Assembly: GCA_002720535.1 (NCBI GenBank)
Contig: PBIU01000008.1
Span: 32,305-56,395 of the forward strand
Origin: Candidatus Pelagibacterales bacterium
GTDB taxonomy: Bacteria > Pseudomonadota > Alphaproteobacteria > TMED109
Direction: 5' to 3'
DNA: 24,091 bases
Shown: positions 15,501-21,095 of the stretch, one piece after another
How positions within the stretch are numbered: position 1 is the stretch's first letter
How the letters are laid out: the number at the start of each line of letters is the position of its first letter
Program-made: the position numbers and the translations under genes
The notes under the pieces: model-generated
Databases searched by the model: none
Seen by the model: the letters and a program-made list of their open reading frames with translations, nothing else
What the model was told of the DNA's origin: nothing

Positions 15501-17130
15501 CAATTGCGGGGTTAGTTACTTGAGCAAATAATTGTTTAAAGAAATTATATAAAGGCTTATGTTTTGATGATAATACAGCTATTGGGGTGTCAGTTCCCAT
15601 AGAGCCAGTTGCCTCTTGTCCGTTCTCAACCATAGGTGACATTAGAAATTTTATATCTTCTTGAGTATATCCAAAAGCTTGCTGTAGATCTAATTTTAGA
15701 TCTGACTTATATTCCTCATAATCACTATTTGCTGATTTTAAATCATTTAAAGTAAGATTACTCTCACGTAATATTGATGGATATGAAAATTTATTTGATA
15801 TATCATCTTTTAATTCTTGATCTGTTATTATGGCACCTTTTTCTAAATCTATTAAGAGCATTTTTCCAGGCTGCAATCTCCATTTTTCTTTAATTTTCTC
15901 TTCAGGGTGAGGCAATACTCCCATTTCAGAAGATAAAACTATTTTATCTTCATCAGTAATAAAATATCTTGCTGGTCTCAATCCATTCCTATCTAAGGTA
16001 GCTCCAATTTGTTTTCCATCTGAAAATGCCACCGCTGCAGGTCCGTCCCATGGTTCCATAACAGACGAATTATACTCATAGAATGCTCTTCTATTTTTAT
16101 CCATGAGCTTATTATTTTGCCATGCCTCTGGAATTAAAAGCATCATAGCATGAGATAAAGTATACCCTCCCATAATTAATAATTCTAGAGCATTATCAAA
16201 ACATGCAGAATCTGACTGCCCTTCAGAAATTATTGGCCATATCTTTTTTAAATCTTCTCCTAAAACTTTTGATGACATCATATGTTTTCTAGCATTCATC
16301 CAATTAACATTTCCACGAAGTGTATTTATCTCTCCATTATGACATATCATCCTAAATGGTTGAGCTAAATCCCAAGATGGAAAAGTATTAGTAGAAAATC
16401 TCTGGTGAACTAAAGCTAATGCACTCACTACTCTTTTATCTTCTAAATCAGTAAAATATGAGCCAACTGTGTCAGATAAAAGCATTCCTTTATAATTTAG
16501 AGTTCTAGTAGAAAATGAACATATATAAACATTTTGTTTTTTAGATAATAAATTTTTATCTTCTCTAAATTTATTTGATAAAATCTTTCTAATTATAAAT
16601 ATTTTTCTCTCGAATTCGTCTTGATTAATTGTTTCATTTTTAGAAATAACAAAAGCTTGTTTTATTACAGGAGCTGTTAGATTAAGAGATTTAGATATAG
16701 CCTTTTTATTGACTGGGACAGTTCTCCAAAAAAGAACTTTAGCACCATTTTCTCCTATAACTTCCTGAAATAATTTTTCAGAATACTTTACCGAAGTATT
16801 ATCATTAGGAAAAAAAACTTGTGCAACAGCATAACCGCCTTCATTAGGTAATATAATATTTTGTTTTTTACATTCTTCCCTTAAAAATAAATCAGGAATC
16901 TGAAGAAGTAATCCTGCTCCATCTCCTAGAGTAGGGTCTGCTCCTACCGCGCCTCTATGCGTTAGATTATCCAAAATTTTTAAGCCATCTTGTATAATGG
17001 AATGTTCTTTATTACCTTTAATATTAGCAACAAACCCTATTCCGCAAGCATCATGCTCAAAATTAGAATCATATAAACCCTGATTCAGAGGTCTTTTGTT
17101 AAAACTAATATCTTTATTTTTATTTTTCAT
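12514..17130 (-). CDS. gltB: Glutamate synthase (NADPH) large subunit
   Basis: A 1538-residue subunit that makes two glutamates from glutamine and 2-oxoglutarate, the ammonia-assimilation step after glutamine synthetase. An N-terminal extension of 28 residues should be removed to expose C29 (EHDACGIGF) as the glutaminase nucleophile. The class II amidotransferase domain runs to about 430, a central domain to about 790, and the FMN-binding synthase barrel to about 1220, with GGKSNTGEGGE and the PPPHHDIYSIEDL loop. The [3Fe-4S] cysteines are C1141, C1147 and C1152 (CIMMRKCHLNTC), and the GXGXG beta-helix domain follows from about 1280. The ATG at 17130 has AAGAAGA just upstream. First gene of gltBD; no truncation or frameshift seen. 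Confidence 0.98.
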   Translation of the reverse strand: MKNKNKDISFNKRPLNQGLYDSNFEHDACGIGFVANIKGNKEHSIIQDGLKILDNLTHRGAVGADPTLGDGAGLLLQIPDLFLREECKKQNIILPNEGGYAVAQVFFPNDNTSVKYSEKLFQEVIGENGAKVLFWRTVPVNKKAISKSLNLTAPVIKQAFVISKNETINQDEFERKIFIIRKILSNKFREDKNLLSKKQNVYICSFSTRTLNYKGMLLSDTVGSYFTDLEDKRVVSALALVHQRFSTNTFPSWDLAQPFRMICHNGEINTLRGNVNWMNARKHMMSSKVLGEDLKKIWPIISEGQSDSACFDNALELLIMGGYTLSHAMMLLIPEAWQNNKLMDKNRRAFYEYNSSVMEPWDGPAAVAFSDGKQIGATLDRNGLRPARYFITDEDKIVLSSEMGVLPHPEEKIKEKWRLQPGKMLLIDLEKGAIITDQELKDDISNKFSYPSILRESNLTLNDLKSANSDYEEYKSDLKLDLQQAFGYTQEDIKFLMSPMVENGQEATGSMGTDTPIAVLSSKHKPLYNFFKQLFAQVTNPAIDPIREKMVMSLMSILGPRKNLLSLEPINNKCLKLDQPILTNEDMSKIKCIDKSPNSGHISSVLDATCDFQEGVSGMQNSLELLKSSAEKAIKDGANILIISDRKVSRNRIALPALLATSIVHQHLVKVGLRIEVGLAVETGEAREIHHFCVLGGYGADAINPYLAFSTIKDIISNLSISYEMACDNYINAVGKGMLKVMSKMGISTFQSYNGAQIFDAVGLSSKFVKTYFPGTPSKIEGLSLNDILESSYDCHKKAFSLEQMLQNNLEVGGDYAFRIRGESHVWTPDTIKDLQHAVRGNFPEKYESYAKMINEQSEQKMTPRGLFKLKYNKKPLDINEVESADNIVKRFATGAMSFGSISREAHTTLAIAMNKIGGKSNTGEGGEEVDRFTINADGTSMRSAIKQVASGRFGVTAEYLINADDIQIKISQGAKPGEGGQLPGHKVDPIIAKVRHSTPGVGLISPPPHHDIYSIEDLAQLIFDLKNVNPEARISVKLVSEIGVGTVAAGVAKARADHITIAGFEGGTGASPLTSIKHAGSPWEIGLAETQQTLVLNGLRGRTSLQVDGGFRTGRDVVIGALLGADEFGFATAPLIASGCIMMRKCHLNTCPVGIATQNPELRKKFTGTPEHVINYFFFVAEEVRSLMSELGFKTFNEMIGRVDKLDTNHAISHWKTKSLDFSKLFYKPEVGKNIAIFNSERQVHPIDNILDKKLIPLFENYLKNEDSQEIELNIKNTDRTTGAMLSGKIAALKGHSGLEEDTLKFNFTGTAGQSFGAFLAKGVTFNLYGEANDYVGKGLSGGKLIIRPAKDSKIIPEDSMVIGNTVLYGAISGECYFNGIAGERYCVRNSGAISVIEGVGDHGCEYMTGGIVLCLGSIGRNFAAGMSGGIAYIYDPNDRINNYLNTEMVNIDDLEVSDINNSEYNNDFKVSDNLLINDDLRIRFLIDRHIKYTDSNLAKNIVKSWRNNLKYFKKIMPIDYKKVLMQNENNNNKIVA

Positions 17131-17401
17131 TCTTCTTACTTCATTCTCATATTTTATACATAATTCTAAAGATGCGGAGATTAAACAAAATTTAACCTAC
17201 AAGCAAACATTAAAAATAAAATTAATTGCTAGAATTAAAATAAATGTACCTATATATCTTAATTCAATATTTTTAACTATAAAGACACTTTAATATGCAA
17301 TATTCAAAGGGTCATATTATAGAAGTTTTATGATGCTCAATATAGTATATTATCTAGTTAATAACAACATAGTTTAGATTTAATAAATTTAAAGGTAAAT
17401 A
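17131..17401. other. Divergent intergenic region between gltB and maoC
   Basis: A 271-base, very AT-rich gap from which gltBD (minus) and the maoC-radical SAM-apaG genes (plus) diverge, so it must hold both promoters. Possible -10 boxes are TATAAA close upstream of gltB on the minus strand and TATATT at 17346-17351 on the plus strand, but neither has a good -35. AAAGGT near 17391 is the ribosome site for maoC. I found no sigma54 -24/-12 site, riboswitch or coding signal. Confidence 0.5.
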
Positions 17402-17851
17402 ATGAAAAAAATGATATATTTTGAAGATCTTTCTATTGGACAAAAAATTAAAATTGGTCCTATTTCTGTTACAGAGAAAGAAATAATAGAGTTTGCAGTG
17501 AAATATGATCCCCAGCCATTTCACATAGATGCTAAAAAAGCTAAAGATTCACTATTTGGAGGACTTTGTGCATCTGGATGGCATACTTGTTCTCTGTATA
17601 TGAGGATGTTATATGATGGCTTACTGGTAAATTTAGCATCTTTAGGTTCTCCAGGTATGAATCAGATAAGATGGATAAAACCATTATTTCCAAATGACAC
17701 TATTAATGGAGAATTAGAAATTATAAGTAAAACGCCAAGTAAATCTAAACCTTCTATTGGCAGCATGATAATAGATTCTAAAGTATTTAATGGTAATGAT
17801 GAATTAATTATGACTTTACAAAGTATAAGTATAGTGAAAAAGCGAAATTAA
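17402..17851 (+). CDS. MaoC-like (R)-specific enoyl hydratase
   Basis: A 149-residue single hot-dog-fold protein of the MaoC dehydratase family, which typically hydrates (R)-enoyl-CoA or related acyl thioesters. The hydratase signature is visible as FAVKYDPQPFHID, with probable catalytic D36 and H41, followed by LFGGLCASGWHT (51-62). The N-terminal IYFEDLSIGQ is typical of the short alphaproteobacterial members. The ATG at 17402 has AAGGT at good spacing; an in-frame ATG three codons later is less well placed. It stands alone, whereas such genes often come in tandem pairs. The radical SAM gene follows 14 bases after its stop, so the two are probably cotranscribed. Substrate is unknown. Confidence 0.88.
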   Translation: MKKMIYFEDLSIGQKIKIGPISVTEKEIIEFAVKYDPQPFHIDAKKAKDSLFGGLCASGWHTCSLYMRMLYDGLLVNLASLGSPGMNQIRWIKPLFPNDTINGELEIISKTPSKSKPSIGSMIIDSKVFNGNDELIMTLQSISIVKKRN

Positions 17852-17865
17852 ATAAAGTATTTATA

Positions 17866-18789
17866 ATGAATGGTATACAAGAAAAATTTGTCAAAAAATA
17901 TACTACTGCTTTAGGCCATAATAGAGCTTTTGTAAAATTTACTGGCTTAAAAACTCTTTGGTTTAATACAGGAACTTTATGTAATTTATCTTGTGATGGA
18001 TGTTATATAGAATCGAGCCCAATTAATAATAAATTGCTTTATTTAAATAAAAAAGATGTGGATCAATATTTACAACAAATAAAAAAAGATGGCCTTTCTT
18101 GTGATACCATAGGATTTACAGGCGGAGAACCTTTTATGAATAAGGATATAATCTCTATTATAAATCTATGTAGAGAGGAAAACTATAATATTTTAATTTT
18201 AACTAACGCAATGCAACCAATGCTTAATAAAATAAAAGAACTGAAAAAATTTGCAGCATATGAAAAGCTCACAATAAGAGTATCCCTAGACCATTATACA
18301 AAAGAAGGGCACGAGTATATAAGAGGAAAAAATACCTGGGATAAAGCCTTAAAAGGAATTAGATGGTTAACAGATAATAAATTTAATATTAATATTGCTT
18401 CTAGAATTATAAATAAAAATGAAAAACTTTTAAGAAAAGGCTTTGCTAAATTATTTAAAGATAACAATTTAAAAATTGATGCTTATAATAAGAATGACCT
18501 AGTTGTATTTCCTGAAATGAATTCATTATCTGATACCCCGGAAATTACTACTGATTGTTGGGATATTTTAAATACTGATCCTAAAAACATGATGTGCTCT
18601 AACTCGAGAATGATTGTTAAACGTAGAGAAGATTCAAAAACACATATAGTTTCTTGCACTTTAATTCCATTTGAAAAAGATTTTAGTTATGGAAATAATT
18701 TAAAAAAATCATTTAATAAAATTTATTTAAATCATCCATTTTGTTCTAAATTTTGTGTTTTAGGTGGTGCTAGCTGCACTAATAATTAG
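17866..18789 (+). CDS. Radical SAM protein with SPASM/twitch-like C-terminal cysteines, function unknown
   Basis: A 307-residue radical SAM enzyme. The [4Fe-4S]-SAM motif is CNLSCDGC (C39, C43, C46) and the SAM amino-group motif is TGGEP (85-89); the barrel runs to about 215. The C-terminal region has C231, C244 (MMCSNSRM), C264 (VSCTLIPFE), C293, C297 and C304 (CSKFCVLGGASC), enough for one auxiliary cluster in the manner of SPASM or twitch domains. I recall the tail NHPFCSKFCVLGGASC as a conserved but uncharacterised alphaproteobacterial family; I cannot name a substrate. The ATG at 17866 has only a weak ribosome site. Flanked closely by maoC (14 bases) and apaG (17 bases) on the same strand. 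No precursor peptide gene is visible. Confidence 0.9.
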   Translation: MNGIQEKFVKKYTTALGHNRAFVKFTGLKTLWFNTGTLCNLSCDGCYIESSPINNKLLYLNKKDVDQYLQQIKKDGLSCDTIGFTGGEPFMNKDIISIINLCREENYNILILTNAMQPMLNKIKELKKFAAYEKLTIRVSLDHYTKEGHEYIRGKNTWDKALKGIRWLTDNKFNINIASRIINKNEKLLRKGFAKLFKDNNLKIDAYNKNDLVVFPEMNSLSDTPEITTDCWDILNTDPKNMMCSNSRMIVKRREDSKTHIVSCTLIPFEKDFSYGNNLKKSFNKIYLNHPFCSKFCVLGGASCTNN

Positions 18790-18806
18790 AAAAGGTTTTA
18801 ATATAA

Positions 18807-19232
18807 ATGGATATATACACAAATAATAATAAAGAATACCCATATTCGCTTATAACTCATAATATTAGAGTCAGCGTAAGAACTGATTTTTTAAATGATC
18901 AGTCTGATGAAGATAATAATTTATGGGTATGGTCATATAGTATTTTAATTGAAAATAATAGAAATGAAGAAGTACAATTAATTGATAGATATTGGAAAAT
19001 AACTGATGAAACAGGGCAAATACAAGAAGTGAGGGGAGCTGGCGTGATTGGTCAACAGCCCATAATAAAGCCTCAAAATTCTTTTCAATATTCTAGCGGG
19101 ACACCTTTATCAAAACCCTCTGGTTTTATGTATGGAACATATAATATGCTATACGAAGGGAATAAAACATTAAAAGTAATAATACCAACTTTTTCTTTAG
19201 ATATCCCCTTAAATAAAATCATTTTAAATTAA
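18807..19232 (+). CDS. apaG: ApaG-domain protein
   Basis: A 141-residue ApaG (DUF525) protein with a fibronectin type III-like beta fold, slightly longer than the roughly 125-residue E. coli protein. Conserved elements are the central YWKITDETGQIQEVRGAGV stretch, GVIGQQPIIKPQNSF, the SGTPL motif, and the MYGTYNM segment with following strands. ApaG is linked genetically to cobalt and magnesium tolerance in enterobacteria, but its biochemical role is not known. The ATG at 18807 is preceded by AAAAGG at a rather long distance (about 12 bases). It lies 17 bases after the radical SAM stop, so probably the last gene of a maoC-radical SAM-apaG transcript; the usual enterobacterial partners ksgA and apaH are absent. 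Confidence 0.93.
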   Translation: MDIYTNNNKEYPYSLITHNIRVSVRTDFLNDQSDEDNNLWVWSYSILIENNRNEEVQLIDRYWKITDETGQIQEVRGAGVIGQQPIIKPQNSFQYSSGTPLSKPSGFMYGTYNMLYEGNKTLKVIIPTFSLDIPLNKIILN

Positions 19233-19246
19233 TTAAGAAACTATAA

Positions 19247-19275
19247 CTGATTAAAAATTAAAAAAGGTTTATAAT
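19247..19275 (+). promoter_or_regulatory. Candidate promoter of trkH
   Basis: A perfect TATAAT at 19270-19275 lies 17 bases after CTGATT at 19247-19252, a weak -35 (three of six). Transcription would start near 19282, leaving about 24 bases that include the AGGT ribosome site before the trkH ATG. The gap after apaG is 73 bases, enough for a separate promoter. Confidence 0.4.
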
Positions 19276-19305
19276 TAATTCTCAATTTTAGTATATAGGT
19301 TAAAA

Positions 19306-20748
19306 ATGAATTTTAGATCTGTTTTATATATTATTGGACTTTTAATTTCCACTCTTGGGTGTATGATGACAATTCCTACACTTTTTGATTTATTTAGTAA
19401 TCATAATAATTGGAGTATATTTGCGTCCACTGGAATAATTATTTTCTTAATGGGAATTACAATTATTTTAGCTTTCAAAAATAAAAATACTAAAATTGGA
19501 AATAGAGAAACTTTCCTTCTTAGTGTCTTATCATGGATATTTTTAGCAGGTATTGCAGCCCTTCCACTTTATCTTTCTGATATAAATATAAGCTATACTG
19601 ATGCTTTTTTTGAAGCTACAAGTGGTATTACTACTACAGGGTCTACAATTTTAGTAAATATTGAAAATGTTTCCAAAGGAATACTAATATGGAGATCAAT
19701 CCTCCAGTGGCTAGGAGGTATAGGAATTATAGTTATGGCTGTTGCAGCTTTACCTCTTCTACATATGAGTGGCTTACAACTTTTTTTTTCAGAACAAATA
19801 GAGCCAAATGATAAACTTAAAGAAAGAGTAAATAATCTAGCTAAAACTATAATAATAATTTATTCAATCTTTACTCTTATTTGCGCTATACTATTAAATA
19901 TTAGTGGTATGTCTTTATTTGATTCAATTTGTCATTCAATGACAACTATTGCAACAGGAGGATATTCTACTAAAAACAACTCTATCGGTTATTTTGATAA
20001 TATTTGGATTGAAATAATTATAATAATGGGAATGATTGCAGCAAGCTTGCCATTCATAATTTATGCCAAGTCTATAAGTAATATAAAAGCTGTATTTATG
20101 GATAAACAAGTAAAAGGCTTTCTCTTTACTTTAATTATTTCAATATTTATTATTGCAATCTGGCTTAATCTTAAACTCAATGTAAATTTTATAGAATCTA
20201 TTCGTATTTCCGCGTTTAATGTAATTTCTATAATTACTGGAACTGGTTATTCTACAGAAGATTTTTCAGAATGGGGTAGTTTTGCAATTAGTATGCTTTT
20301 TATATTTATGCTAATAGGTGGATGTACAGGATCTACAACTGGGGGTATTAAAATATTTAGAATTCAAATTCTTTGGCAAGTAATACTTCAACAAATACAA
20401 AAAGTTATTAGACCTCATCAAATACTTAAAATCACATACTCTAAAGCTGTAATTGACGATAAGACAACATTATCAATATTAGCAATAATATTTTTGTTTA
20501 TTATATCAATCATTATTATTGCCGGCTTGCTATATTGGATGGGGCTAGACTTACTTACAGCTTTTTCTGCTGCAGCTACTTCGATTGCTGTGGTCGGTCC
20601 TGGACTGAGTAATGAAATAGGACCTTTAGGTAACTTTAGTAATCTACCAAATCAAGCGAAATGGTTATTATCTGCAGCGATGATAATTGGTAGACTAGAA
20701 TTTTTGGCCGTTTTAATATTAATAATGCCTTCATTTTGGAGAAAATAA
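19306..20748 (+). CDS. trkH: Trk-type potassium uptake protein TrkH
   Basis: A 480-residue inner-membrane K+ translocation subunit. The four pore-loop selectivity filters are visible: TTGS at 110-113, ATGGYS at 216-221, TGTGYS at 311-316 and VGPG at 430-433, each within a membrane-loop-membrane unit. The cytoplasm-facing TGSTTGGIKIFR segment (341-352) after the third repeat is also typical, as is the length. The ATG at 19306 has AGGT six or so bases upstream. Its regulatory partner TrkA is not in the window. The gene converges with the YdhR-like gene across 18 bases in which I see no proper terminator. Confidence 0.96.
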   Translation: MNFRSVLYIIGLLISTLGCMMTIPTLFDLFSNHNNWSIFASTGIIIFLMGITIILAFKNKNTKIGNRETFLLSVLSWIFLAGIAALPLYLSDINISYTDAFFEATSGITTTGSTILVNIENVSKGILIWRSILQWLGGIGIIVMAVAALPLLHMSGLQLFFSEQIEPNDKLKERVNNLAKTIIIIYSIFTLICAILLNISGMSLFDSICHSMTTIATGGYSTKNNSIGYFDNIWIEIIIIMGMIAASLPFIIYAKSISNIKAVFMDKQVKGFLFTLIISIFIIAIWLNLKLNVNFIESIRISAFNVISIITGTGYSTEDFSEWGSFAISMLFIFMLIGGCTGSTTGGIKIFRIQILWQVILQQIQKVIRPHQILKITYSKAVIDDKTTLSILAIIFLFIISIIIIAGLLYWMGLDLLTAFSAAATSIAVVGPGLSNEIGPLGNFSNLPNQAKWLLSAAMIIGRLEFLAVLILIMPSFWRK

Positions 20749-20766
20749 TAAAATTCTCAAAAAATA

Positions 20767-21075
20767 TTATTCTATATAAATTTTATTAGAATCATTATTC
20801 ACTTCTACCGGAGAATCAAAATAAGTTATTTCAGGCTCAGAGTACCTATCGGTCAACCATTGTATTCGACTTTCATCAAACCAAGCATGAGCATTTTCAG
20901 AATTGTCAAAAATATATACACCCCCTGCCATATTTTTACTCTCATTAAATAAATAATTTTTTCTGATTAAACCATTAGTCTCTTGATACATGGGAGCTGT
21001 TTCTTTAAATTTTTCCTTTATACTATTATTATCGATATCATCAGAGATATTAAATTTTACTATTACTACAAACAC
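20767..21075 (-). CDS. YdhR-like small monooxygenase-family protein
   Basis: A 102-residue ferredoxin-fold (ABM dimeric alpha-beta barrel) protein resembling E. coli YdhR, annotated as a putative monooxygenase although no reaction is proven. Family-like features are the N-terminal strand VVIVKFNI, TAPMYQETNGLIRKNYLF, AGGVYIFDNSENAHAWF and the C-terminal EITYFDSPVEV. The start is a GTG at 21075, backed by AAAAGGAGT five bases upstream; the ATG at 21079 belongs to another frame that stops after nine codons. It follows the RND permease gene by 20 bases on the same strand and may share its transcript, but a functional tie to efflux is only a guess. Confidence 0.85.
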   Translation of the reverse strand: MFVVIVKFNISDDIDNNSIKEKFKETAPMYQETNGLIRKNYLFNESKNMAGGVYIFDNSENAHAWFDESRIQWLTDRYSEPEITYFDSPVEVNNDSNKIYIE

Positions 21076-21080
21076 TCATA

Positions 21081-21089
21081 ACTCCTTTT
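21081..21089 (-). promoter_or_regulatory. Ribosome binding site that fixes the GTG start of the YdhR-like gene
   Basis: AAAAGGAGT reads from 21089 to 21081 on the minus strand, five bases before the GTG at 21075. It is the strongest Shine-Dalgarno I noticed in the window and decides against the out-of-frame ATG at 21079. Confidence 0.75.
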
Positions 21090-21095
21090 CATAAA

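Noticed and set aside
17096..17293. Open frame of 65 codons on the plus strand with a hydrophobic N-terminus in front of maoC
   Set aside because: It begins with a TTG inside the gltB start, has no ribosome site, and its composition is what AT-rich non-coding DNA yields.
17292..17304. AATAT-GCA-ATATT palindrome between gltB and maoC as an operator
   Set aside because: Short and AT-only arms; no second copy and no link to a regulator gene.
18788..19280. Similar AAAAGGTTT-type strings before apaG and trkH as a shared regulatory repeat
   Set aside because: The resemblance is limited to an A-run and GGTTT, and each is explained by a ribosome site or promoter context.
20739..20758. GAGAA...TTCTC hairpin at the end of trkH as a terminator
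   Set aside because: Only five base pairs with a ten-base loop, followed on the plus strand by A residues, not T residues; on the minus strand the T run comes before the hairpin.
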